From RYN-133 sp036497285 (GTDB taxonomy: Bacteria; Actinomycetota; Actinomycetes; Mycobacteriales; Jatrophihabitantaceae), in the NCBI GenBank assembly GCA_036497285.1, contig DASXJR010000007.1, positions 62,001-126,000 of the forward strand: a stretch of DNA of 64,000 nt, in the 5' to 3' direction. This document shows, piece by piece, positions 15,483 to 23,122 of the stretch; position 1 is the first letter of the stretch; every line of letters begins with the position of its first letter. The position numbers and the translations under genes are program-made. The notes under the pieces were generated by a model. It searched no databases and was not told the origin of the DNA. It was given only the letters and a program-made list of their open reading frames with translations.

Positions 15483-16562
15483 GTGCGCGTCACCGCAGCA
15501 GTGTTGGAGCAGTCCGGAGGGCCGTTTTCGATCGTCGAGGTCGACCTCGACGAACCGCGCGCGGACGAGGTGCTCGTACGTGTCGCGAGCGTCGGCATCT
15601 GCGGTACGGACCTCGAATTCGCGAACTTCTTCCCCACCCCGGCGGTGCTGGGGCACGAGGGCGCCGGCGTCGTCGAACACGTCGGTGCGGCGGTCACGTC
15701 GGTGCGGCCCGGCGACCAGGTGGCCATGTCGTTCGCCTCGTGCGGGTCCTGCTCGCTGTGCCTGACCGGCTCGCCCGCCTACTGCCGCAACTTCTGGGAC
15801 GTCAACTTCACCGGCCGCCGCCCGGACGGAACCAGCGCGCTGTCACGCGGCGGCGAGCCGATCAACGGGCACTTCCTCGGGCAGTCGTCGTTCGCCGGCC
15901 ACGTCGTCGCGCCGCAGCGGGCGGTGACCCGCATCGAGCGCGACATCGACCTGGCGCACGTGGGGCCGTTCGGCTGCGGCTTCCAGACCGGCGCGGGTGC
16001 GGTGCTCAACGTGATGCAGCCGCACCCGGGACAGTCGGTCGCCGTTTTCGGGGCCGGCGCGGTCGGGTCGGCGGCGATCATCGCGGCGGCGCTGTCGAGC
16101 TGCGGGGTGATCGCGGCCGTCGACGTGAACCCCACCAAGCTCGAGTCGGCGCGTTCGTTCGGGGCCACCCACCTCGTCGACTCCAGCGCCGGCGCCGCCG
16201 AGCAGCTGCGGGCGATCGTGCCGCAGGGCTTCGACTACGTCCTGGACACCACCGGACGCGCGGACGTGCTGCGCACCGCCGTCGAGGCGCTCGGACCGCT
16301 CGGCCGGGCCGGCGTGATCGGCGTCGGTCCGAGCGAGACGATGGAGTTCGAGTGGCGCAGCGTGCTCAACGGACGCAGCATCACCGGCATCATCGCGGGC
16401 AGCAGCCTGCCGCAGGTGTTCCTGCCGAAGCTGCTCGACCTGCACGCCCGGGGCGAGTTCCCCGTCGACCGCATGATGACCTACTTCCCGTTCGAGCAGA
16501 TCAACGAAGCCGTCGCCGCGGTCAAGGACGGCTCGGTGGCCAAGGCGGTACTCAAGTTATGA
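15483..16562 (+). CDS. Zinc-dependent alcohol dehydrogenase (aryl-alcohol type)
   Basis: A 359-aa medium-chain alcohol dehydrogenase. The catalytic-zinc site shows Cys in VGICGTDLEF and GHEGAG. The structural-zinc lobe is SCGSCSLCLTGSPAYC. The NAD-binding GAGAVGSAAIIAA follows. The long loop after the cysteines and the sequence FTGRRPDGTSALS resemble aryl-alcohol dehydrogenases (XylB/AreB type). The GTG at 15483 follows AAGGGG; longer frames lack support. Its TGA overlaps the P450 ATG (ATGA), so the two enzymes are translated together. It would oxidise an alcohol to the aldehyde used by the divergent ALDH. Confidence 0.88.
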   Translation: MRVTAAVLEQSGGPFSIVEVDLDEPRADEVLVRVASVGICGTDLEFANFFPTPAVLGHEGAGVVEHVGAAVTSVRPGDQVAMSFASCGSCSLCLTGSPAYCRNFWDVNFTGRRPDGTSALSRGGEPINGHFLGQSSFAGHVVAPQRAVTRIERDIDLAHVGPFGCGFQTGAGAVLNVMQPHPGQSVAVFGAGAVGSAAIIAAALSSCGVIAAVDVNPTKLESARSFGATHLVDSSAGAAEQLRAIVPQGFDYVLDTTGRADVLRTAVEALGPLGRAGVIGVGPSETMEFEWRSVLNGRSITGIIAGSSLPQVFLPKLLDLHARGEFPVDRMMTYFPFEQINEAVAAVKDGSVAKAVLKL

Positions 16563-18742
16563 GCGGCTTCGACCACCACTCGGCCGGGGCGAACGCCGAT
16601 CCGGTCGCGTATTACGCCGGGTTCCGCGACCAGTGCCCGGTCGGCCACACCGACGCACACGGCGGCTTCTTCTACACGACCCGCTACGCGGACGTGCTGC
16701 GCATCGCCCGTGACGACGCGACGTTCTCCTCCGCCCGCAGCGATCACGGCGGGACGGGCGTCGGCATCGTGATCCCGAAGGGCCACGGTCTCGAGCAGTA
16801 CCCGATCGAGCTCGATCCGCCGGCATCGGTCGACTACCGCGACCTGATCAACCCGCTGCTCACGCCGGACGCGATCGACCGGCTCGTACCGATGATCGCC
16901 ACGCATGCCTCGCGCATCGTCGACGAGTTCATCGAGCTGGGTTCGTGCGACTTCGTCCGCGACCTCACCAACCCGCTGCCCGCCGCGGTCACGCTCGACT
17001 GGCTCGGCTTCCCCGAGGCGGACTGGCCGAAGCTCGCCGCGCCGATCCACGACATCTTCGCCGCGCTCGCCGGCAGCGAGCGCGCGATGCGCGGCGCGGC
17101 CGGGCTCGGCTATATGGACCAGCGCATCCGTGAGCTCATCCGCGAGCGCAAGGTGACCCCGACCGACGACGCGACCAGCGCGATCGTGGCCGGCCGCCGG
17201 TCCGACGGCACCGAGTTCACCGAGGACGAACTGGTCTCGGTGATCGGCCTGCTGATCGCGGGCGGGGTCGACACGACGACCTCGCTGACCGGGTGGACGC
17301 TCGTCCATCTGTCCCGTCACCCGGAACAGCGCCGCAAGCTCATCGAGTCCCCCGACCTGCTCGACGCGGCGACCGACGAGTTTCTGCGCGCGTTCACGCC
17401 GGCCCAGGCGATGGCGCGCACCCTGACCATCGAGACCGAGGTCGGCGGTTGCCCCATGCACGCCGGCGACCGCGTGCTCATCCCGTGGGTCGCGGCCAAC
17501 CACGATCCGGAGGTGTTCCCCGACCCGACCGAGGTGCGCCTGGATCGCGATGCCAGCCGCCACCTCGCGTTCGGCATCGGCACGCACCGCTGCGCCGGCG
17601 CACACCTGGCCCGGGCGATGTTCCGCGAGATGATGACGCAGGTCCTCACCCGGATGCCCGACTACCAGGTCCTCGAGGACGGCCTTGTCGCCTACCCGAC
17701 GCAGGGCAACCAGACCGGCTGGGACGCCATCCCGGCAGTGTTCACGCCCGGCACGCGGGCCACCGGTTCGGCGACCGCGATCACCGCACTCACCACGCCC
17801 GTCCCGCTGGCCGTCACGTCCGTCGCGACCGCCTCGGAGGGCGTCATCGCCGTGACCCTCGCCCGTCCGGACGGCACGGACCTGCCGCCGTGGACGCCGG
17901 GCTCGCACATCGAGCTGCGGCTGCCCTCGGGACGGCTACGCCAGTACTCGCTGTGCGGAGCGGCCGCGGAGTCGGGTTGGACGATCGCGGTGCTGCGCGA
18001 ACCGGACGGCCGCGGCGGCTCGGTCGAGATGCACACCCTGGCTGCACCGGGGGCGAAGTTCGCGGTGCGCGGCCCGCGCAACCACTTCCCGCTCGTCGAC
18101 GCGCCCGACTACCTTTTCCTCGCCGGCGGCATCGGCATCACGCCGATCCTGGCCATGGTGCGCGCGATGCCGCACGACAACTACCGCGTCATCTACGGCG
18201 GGCGCACCCGGTCGTCCATGGCGTTCGTCGACGAGCTGCTCGAGGCGGGCGGCCCGCGGGTCGCGCTGTTGCCGCAGGACACGTCCGGGTTGCCGGACCT
18301 CGCGGCGCTTCTGTCATCGGTCGGCCCCGAGACCGCGATCTACGCGTGCGGGCCGCCGCCGATGCTCGCAGCGGTCGAGGCCGAATGCGCCGCGCGGGGG
18401 TTGTCGGAACGGCTGCACCTGGAACGGTTCACCGCGGGGGATGACCTCGAGCACGTCTTTGACGCCGCCGAGAACACGCCGTTCGACGTGCAACTCGCCC
18501 GCAGCGGGCTGATCATGCACGTGCCGTCCGACCGCCGGCTGATCGAGGTGCTGCGCGACAAGTTGCCGGGCCTGTCGTTCGACTGCGAGAAGGGCTATTG
18601 CGGCGCGTGCGAGACGCGCGTGCTGGCGGGCACTCCGGAGCACCGCGACTCGGTGCTCACCGACGAGGAACGCGTGGCCGGCCGCACGATGATGATCTGC
18701 GTCGGGCGCTGCTCGTCCGGCAAGCTCGTCCTCGACCTCTGA
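16559..18742 (+). CDS. Self-sufficient cytochrome P450 (P450-reductase-ferredoxin fusion, CYP116B-like)
   Basis: A 727-aa fusion. Residues about 1-390 are a P450 with I-helix LLIAGGVDTTTS (acid-alcohol pair D-T), a DEFLR segment supplying ExxR, and the heme loop FGIGTHRCAGAHLA with Cys345. Residues about 415-630 are a phthalate-dioxygenase-reductase-like module with RQYSL (flavin), AGGIGITPILAM (NAD(P)H) and YACGPPPML. Residues about 640-727 are a plant-type 2Fe-2S domain with Cys676-x4-Cys681-x2-Cys684-x29-Cys714. This is the class VII architecture (P450-RhF type), which needs only NAD(P)H and O2. The family performs O- and N-dealkylation and hydroxylation of aromatics and thiocarbamates. 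Coupled to the alcohol dehydrogenase. Confidence 0.93.
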   Translation: MSGFDHHSAGANADPVAYYAGFRDQCPVGHTDAHGGFFYTTRYADVLRIARDDATFSSARSDHGGTGVGIVIPKGHGLEQYPIELDPPASVDYRDLINPLLTPDAIDRLVPMIATHASRIVDEFIELGSCDFVRDLTNPLPAAVTLDWLGFPEADWPKLAAPIHDIFAALAGSERAMRGAAGLGYMDQRIRELIRERKVTPTDDATSAIVAGRRSDGTEFTEDELVSVIGLLIAGGVDTTTSLTGWTLVHLSRHPEQRRKLIESPDLLDAATDEFLRAFTPAQAMARTLTIETEVGGCPMHAGDRVLIPWVAANHDPEVFPDPTEVRLDRDASRHLAFGIGTHRCAGAHLARAMFREMMTQVLTRMPDYQVLEDGLVAYPTQGNQTGWDAIPAVFTPGTRATGSATAITALTTPVPLAVTSVATASEGVIAVTLARPDGTDLPPWTPGSHIELRLPSGRLRQYSLCGAAAESGWTIAVLREPDGRGGSVEMHTLAAPGAKFAVRGPRNHFPLVDAPDYLFLAGGIGITPILAMVRAMPHDNYRVIYGGRTRSSMAFVDELLEAGGPRVALLPQDTSGLPDLAALLSSVGPETAIYACGPPPMLAAVEAECAARGLSERLHLERFTAGDDLEHVFDAAENTPFDVQLARSGLIMHVPSDRRLIEVLRDKLPGLSFDCEKGYCGACETRVLAGTPEHRDSVLTDEERVAGRTMMICVGRCSSGKLVLDL

Positions 18743-18764
18743 CCGCTCGCCCTCACGATCTGCG

Positions 18765-18834
18765 GTGAGTGGCGCGTTCGCCCGGTGAGTGGCGCGAAAT
18801 TTCGCGCCACTCACGCCCATATGGCGCCACTCAC
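18765..18834. repeat. Nested 70-bp palindrome of GTGAGTGGCGC units
   Basis: Four copies of a GTGAGTGGCGC unit lie in two direct and two inverted orientations: 18765-18776, 18785-18796, then inverted at 18803-18814 and 18823-18834. The central 30 bp (18785-18814) are a perfect palindrome without loop. Located 22 bp after the P450 stop and before the thioesterase start; may terminate the P450 operon or be a mobile intergenic palindrome. Confidence 0.8.
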
Positions 18835-18876
18835 GTATCCGGGGCGGACCGGGCCGCACCCGGTAAAGATGGAGGC

Positions 18877-19680
18877 ATGGGTTCGGCCTTCTCCGCGGTC
18901 ACCGCGCTCACGCCTGCCGCCGACGGACGCTTCGGCGCCGAGATCAGCGACGACTGGACGATCAACCACAAGCCCAACGGCGGCTACCTGCTCGCGATCC
19001 TCGGACGCGCCGCCGTCGAGGTCGGCGCGCACCCGCACGTGATCGCGGCGAGCGCCACCTACCTCGCCGCGCCCGACCCCGGGCCTGCCGAGGTGCATGC
19101 TCAGGTGCTGCGCGCCGGACGGAGCGCCAGCCAGGTGCGCGTCACCCTGGCCCAGGCCGACAAGGCGTGCGTCGAGGCGCTGATCACCACCAGCGAACTC
19201 GATCCCGTGGCCGAGCCCTACTGGAGCGACCCGAACCCGCTGCCCGAGATCGCGGACCGCGACGCCTGCCCGCGCGTCCCGAGCCGCTCACCGGTCGGCC
19301 TGCCCGTCCCGATCATGGACCAGGTCGACCTGCGCCTGGACCCGTCCGTCACCGGGTTCACCCGCGGCGAGCCGAGCGGACGCGGCGAACTGCGCGGCTG
19401 GCTGGCGCTGCCCGGCGACGAGCCGTTCGACCCGGTCGCGCTGCTCTACGCCGTCGACGCCTTCCCACCGGCGACGTTCGAGGTGGCGGCGACCGGCTGG
19501 GTACCGACCCTGGAGTTGACCACCTACGTGCGCACCCTGCCCGCGCCGGGCCCGGTGCAGGTGCGGCTGGCAGCGCAATTGATCGAGGCGCAGCGGGTCG
19601 ACGAGGTGTGTCAGGTGTGGGACAGCCGGGGCCGATTGGTCGCGCAAGCGACGCAACTCGCCGGGATCCGGCTGGGTTAG
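18877..19680 (+). CDS. TesB-like acyl-CoA thioesterase family protein
   Basis: A 267-aa double-hotdog protein. The N-terminal half has WTINHKPNGGYLLAILGRAA, where the NGGY turn and following helix are typical of the thioesterase_3/TesB-like family. The C-terminal half (PFDPVALLYAVDAFPPATFE, WVPTLELTTYVRTLP) is the second hotdog. Expected to hydrolyse acyl-CoA thioesters in the cytoplasm. The ATG at 18877 follows GGAGG closely; the frame continues upstream through the palindromic repeat, which I exclude. Stands alone between the P450 and a membrane protein; link to the catabolic island is unproven. Confidence 0.85.
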   Translation: MGSAFSAVTALTPAADGRFGAEISDDWTINHKPNGGYLLAILGRAAVEVGAHPHVIAASATYLAAPDPGPAEVHAQVLRAGRSASQVRVTLAQADKACVEALITTSELDPVAEPYWSDPNPLPEIADRDACPRVPSRSPVGLPVPIMDQVDLRLDPSVTGFTRGEPSGRGELRGWLALPGDEPFDPVALLYAVDAFPPATFEVAATGWVPTLELTTYVRTLPAPGPVQVRLAAQLIEAQRVDEVCQVWDSRGRLVAQATQLAGIRLG

Positions 19681-19718
19681 GACGCGATCGGGGTAGGAAT
19701 CTCGGTCAAACGGGAATT

Positions 19719-20663
19719 ATGTCTGGCATGTCGGATCAGACTCAGACCTCCGTGAGTACCAGGAAGCTGTCCCGGACGCGGGGCGCAGCCAGCGGCTTGC
19801 TGCTCTTGCTGCTCGGCGCCTGGGGGGCGCTCATCCCGTTCATCGGCCCGTCCTTCAACTACCTGTACACCCCGGACGCGTCGTGGAAGTGGACGGCCGC
19901 CCGAGGCTGGTACGAGGTGCTGCCCGGTTCGGTGACCTTCGTCGGCGGGCTGCTGCTGCTGTTCGGGACCAGCCGCGCGATGACGGTGCTCGGCGCCTGG
20001 CTCGCCATCGCGGCGGGTGCCTGGTTCATCATCGGCCCGGCCATCAGCACCGAGATCAGCCTCGGCTCGATCGGGCAACCCAAGGGCGACAACGCCGGCC
20101 TTCGTGTGGCCGAGATCCTCGGCTTCTTCTACGGCCTCGGCGCCATCATCTTGTTCCTGGCCGCGTCGGCATTCGGTCGGCTGTCGGTCGTGACGGTCCG
20201 CGACGTCAAAATCGCCGAACGCCGCGAAGCCGCCCGAATGGAGGCCGAGGAGGAGGCGCGTCGCGTCGACGCCGACAACGCGGCCTACCGCGACGCCGGT
20301 CGCAGCCGGTTCTTCGACGAGGACGAGGAAAACAACCGCACCGAGAACCGCGACAACCAGCAGGGCTACAGCGGCTACAGCAGTGGCTACCAGCGCAGCG
20401 AGAACGTCGGCGCGGGCGAGACGCCACAGCAGCCACAGCAGTACGGCAACACCGACACCCGGCAGATGCCGCCGGTCGGGAGCACGGGCGCCGGATCCGA
20501 CCCGCGCACCGGCGAGTCGCAACAGGGTCCGCGTCCGACCACCTCGAGCTACCACTCGGCGGTTGGTCAGCAGGACGGCGAACAGGAGGGCGGGTATTCG
20601 TCGCCCACCTACGGCCGTCACGACGCGAACTACGGCCGCGGCAACGACGGACCGACCACCTAG
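19719..20663 (+). CDS. Membrane protein with Gln/Gly-rich cytoplasmic tail
   Basis: A 314-aa protein not assigned to a named family. Residues about 25-165 hold four hydrophobic helices (GAASGLLLLLLGAWGALIPF, SVTFVGGLLLLFG, VLGAWLAIAAGAWFII, ILGFFYGLGAIILFLAASAF). A charged helical stretch (AERREAARMEAEEEARRVDA) follows, then a low-complexity tail rich in Gly, Gln, Ser, Asn and Tyr with repeats such as YSGYSSGYQ. A second ATG three codons on (19728) is an equally possible start. Function unknown; tail composition suggests a disordered cytoplasmic segment. Confidence 0.8.
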   Translation: MSGMSDQTQTSVSTRKLSRTRGAASGLLLLLLGAWGALIPFIGPSFNYLYTPDASWKWTAARGWYEVLPGSVTFVGGLLLLFGTSRAMTVLGAWLAIAAGAWFIIGPAISTEISLGSIGQPKGDNAGLRVAEILGFFYGLGAIILFLAASAFGRLSVVTVRDVKIAERREAARMEAEEEARRVDADNAAYRDAGRSRFFDEDEENNRTENRDNQQGYSGYSSGYQRSENVGAGETPQQPQQYGNTDTRQMPPVGSTGAGSDPRTGESQQGPRPTTSSYHSAVGQQDGEQEGGYSSPTYGRHDANYGRGNDGPTT

Positions 20664-20735
20664 CACCCCGTTCCACCGAGCGCACCGGAGGCACTGAGAA
20701 AGTGCCACCCGGTGCGCTCGCTAGTGTGAGAGGCC

Positions 20736-21059
20736 ATGAACATCGGCATCGCGGCGGACACCGACGAGACCGGACGTGCGCTGCTGCGCGTCTCCGGGGC
20801 GATCGACATGCAGAGCCGCGAAGCTTTGCTCACCGCTGGACGTGCCGCGCTGGGCGGCGACACCTCGGGGCTCGTGCTCGACCTGGCCGAGGTGAGCTTC
20901 ATGGACTCGACCGGCATCGGCGCCCTGGTCGAGCTCGGTCACGACGCCGAGGACGCCGAAGTGGACTTCGTGCTGCGCGAGCCGTCGGCGCGGGTCACCC
21001 GGATCCTGGAGATGACGGGTCTCGGCGAGGCCTGGCCGACCGAGTACGCCGCCGAATAG
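20736..21059 (+). CDS. STAS-domain anti-sigma factor antagonist
   Basis: A 107-aa single STAS domain (SpoIIAA/RsbV type). The phosphorylatable serine is Ser58 in FMDSTGIGALVEL, the family's usual site. Sequence VSGAIDMQSREAL and LVLDLAEVSF complete the fold. In the family, the unphosphorylated form binds an anti-sigma kinase and frees a sigma factor. No kinase or sigma gene is adjacent, so its partner must be encoded elsewhere. Confidence 0.9.
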   Translation: MNIGIAADTDETGRALLRVSGAIDMQSREALLTAGRAALGGDTSGLVLDLAEVSFMDSTGIGALVELGHDAEDAEVDFVLREPSARVTRILEMTGLGEAWPTEYAAE

Positions 21060-21086
21060 GCGACCGTCAGCCCCGGTCAGGGCTGG

Positions 21087-22184
21087 TCAGCCTCGTGCAG
21101 CCACGTACAGGTTGCCGGTGCGGGTGACGCCGAGCGTCGCGATGTGCAGCCGGCGCTGGTTGCAGCCGTAGCTGGTCTGCTGGCACGCCGAACTCGTCGG
21201 GTAGCCGACGTGACCCGCGTCCCATGCGGAGTAGCCGAGCCGCAGCTGTCCAGCCAGGTCGACGATCGCGCTGGCCGCACCCGGCCCCGCGACGCCTCCC
21301 CCGCTGGCGAGCAGTGGACGGGCGGACGGCCGGTGGCACGGACCCATCGGACCGCTGCACCTGGCGTACCCGACCGCGTACTGGGACGTGACGTAGCGAT
21401 TGCCGGAGTAGAAGAGGTACCAGTGGCCGCGGTAGTACTGCATGGCCGGCGCCTCGATGACATTGCCCTCCCACGCCGACTTGGTCTGCAGCAGGAAGTG
21501 CTGACGGTTGGGGGTGGCGAATGCGGTGCCGCTCGCGTTCAACCGCCGCGACCAGACCTTGGTGGGCACCGAGCCCGGCACGCCGGCGTTCTTCCAGATC
21601 AGATACGGGATGTTTGCCGGGGTGACGAGCACCTGCGGGTCGATCGAGCCCATCGGGTCGGACGAGCACACGATCGGTTTCGTCGTGTGATCCACGTAGG
21701 CGCCGAGCGCGTGCCGCGAGGTCGCGATCGAGATGCAGTGCCGTCCGGCTCGGCCGGGCACCGGCACCGCGTAGGCCATCACGAAGTGCGACCCGACCTT
21801 AGCCACCGAAGGCGCCCACAGCCCGGTACGGGGCGTCGAGCTGAACTTGCTCTGGTGGTAGAGCGCCCACCTGGCCGGATGGGGGAACGAGTCGTTGTAC
21901 CCGCTCCACGTGCTGTAGCCGGCGCTGAGCGGCCAGGCCTTGCGCGCGCGCCAGGTGCGCATGTCGGTCGAGGTCATCGCCGGGACGTTGTCGCCGTCGG
22001 TGTTGGTCGCGAACGCGTAGTAGGTCTTGCCGATGACCAGCAGCGACGGCGCGCCGAACTCGCCGCGGTACACCTTGCCGGCGAGGAACCGGTCGCTACC
22101 CACCGACGCCTGCGCGGGCTGCGGGGCGAGTACCGCGCCGAGCAGCACGATTACGGCGGCCAGCACAGCGCGGACGTACGTCAT
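21087..22184 (-). CDS. Secreted GH43-like five-bladed propeller protein
   Basis: A 365-aa exported protein. The signal peptide (MTYVRAVLAAVIVLLGAVLA to AQA) is followed by glycosidase-family-43 style repeats: FGAPSLLVIGKTYYAFAT, GLWAPSVAKVGSHFVMAYA, SIDPQVLVTPANIPYLIW and EAPAMQYYRGHWYLFYSGN. The Asp and Glu at these blade positions match the catalytic residues of GH43 arabinanases/xylosidases, though the exact general base is uncertain. Six cysteines could form disulfides outside the cell. Start ATG has AGGGAG upstream. The longer open frame upstream is not coding. Substrate probably a plant polysaccharide. Confidence 0.82.
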   Translation of the reverse strand: MTYVRAVLAAVIVLLGAVLAPQPAQASVGSDRFLAGKVYRGEFGAPSLLVIGKTYYAFATNTDGDNVPAMTSTDMRTWRARKAWPLSAGYSTWSGYNDSFPHPARWALYHQSKFSSTPRTGLWAPSVAKVGSHFVMAYAVPVPGRAGRHCISIATSRHALGAYVDHTTKPIVCSSDPMGSIDPQVLVTPANIPYLIWKNAGVPGSVPTKVWSRRLNASGTAFATPNRQHFLLQTKSAWEGNVIEAPAMQYYRGHWYLFYSGNRYVTSQYAVGYARCSGPMGPCHRPSARPLLASGGGVAGPGAASAIVDLAGQLRLGYSAWDAGHVGYPTSSACQQTSYGCNQRRLHIATLGVTRTGNLYVAARG

Positions 22185-22270
22185 GTCCCTCCCTATCGGC
22201 CGGCTTGCGGGGTACTTGAGTCGGAATTGAGCTGGATCACATCTCACCACACATGGGGTAGACAAGACAT

Positions 22271-23122
22271 GTGGTGCTCGATGCGCTCGATGTTCGGCAA
22301 CGGCTGGGCCGGATCGTGTTCGAACGCGTCGCCGGCGCCGAGGCACCCGCGCGCCGCGAGCGCATCCACCACGCCGAGGGCGCTCGCTGGTTCGCCGAGG
22401 ACCGTCCCATCCGGCTGGTGCACGCCGACTCGTCGATGTTCGTCGGCGGGCTGCGCGCGCTACTGCTGCAGTCGCTGCATCCGTTGGCGATGGCGGGCGT
22501 TGCGGGCCACTCCGACTACCGCAGTGACCCGTGGGGGCGACTGCAGCGCACCAGTTTCTTCCTCGCTGTGACGACCTACGGGCTCGCCGAGGACGCGGAC
22601 GCGGCGGTGGGCCGTGTTCAGGAGGTGCACGCACACGTCCGCGGCACGGCTGCGGACGGACGGCCGTACGCCGCCGGCGATCCGCACTTGCTGCGCTGGG
22701 TGCACGTTGCCGAGGTCGACAGCTTCCTGCGCACCTACCAGCGCTACGGCGTGGCACCGCTCGACGCGTCCGGCCGCGACGGCTACGTGGCCGACATGGC
22801 CCGCGTGGCCCGGGCGTTCGGTGTGGTCGACCCGCCGGAGACGGAGGCCGAACTGGCACAGCAGCTGGCCGCCTACCGTCCCGAGCTGCAGGGCACGCCG
22901 CAGGCCCGCTCGGCGGCGCGGTTCCTGCTGGTCCGTCCCCCGCTGCCGGCGATGGCCCGTCCCCCCTATGCGGTGCTCGCGGGCGCAGCCGTGTCGTCGT
23001 TGCCCCGGTGGGCCCGGTGGCCGTTGCGACTGCCGTGGCTGCCCGTCACCGAGGCGGCGGTGGTGCGGCCGGCGGGCGCAACGGTGGTGCGCACGCTGCG
23101 CTGGGCGATGGCGCGTCCCTAG
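22271..23122 (+). CDS. MpaB-like oxygenase family protein (DUF2236)
   Basis: A 283-aa helical protein of the MpaB/latex-clearing-protein-related DUF2236 family. The family block SLHPLAMAGVAGHSDYRSDP and the second His segment LLRWVHVAEVDSFLRTYQRY are clear. Members bind heme and some cleave terpenoid or rubber chains; most are uncharacterised. GTG start. The stop TAG is formed by the same CTAG (23119-23122) that ends the convergent BTAD regulator. No signal peptide is seen, so it is probably cytoplasmic. Confidence 0.84.
   Translation: MVLDALDVRQRLGRIVFERVAGAEAPARRERIHHAEGARWFAEDRPIRLVHADSSMFVGGLRALLLQSLHPLAMAGVAGHSDYRSDPWGRLQRTSFFLAVTTYGLAEDADAAVGRVQEVHAHVRGTAADGRPYAAGDPHLLRWVHVAEVDSFLRTYQRYGVAPLDASGRDGYVADMARVARAFGVVDPPETEAELAQQLAAYRPELQGTPQARSAARFLLVRPPLPAMARPPYAVLAGAAVSSLPRWARWPLRLPWLPVTEAAVVRPAGATVVRTLRWAMARP

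Noticed and set aside
15740..16558. Extension of the P450 fusion upstream to 1000 residues
   Set aside because: The extra part is a shifted reading of the alcohol dehydrogenase; the ATG at 16559 forms an ATGA junction and gives the normal P450 N-terminus.
20340..20660. Repeats in the membrane protein tail as a DNA repeat or CRISPR-like array
   Set aside because: Repeats are irregular in length and follow codon phase of a Gly/Gln/Ser/Tyr-rich tail; they are protein low complexity.
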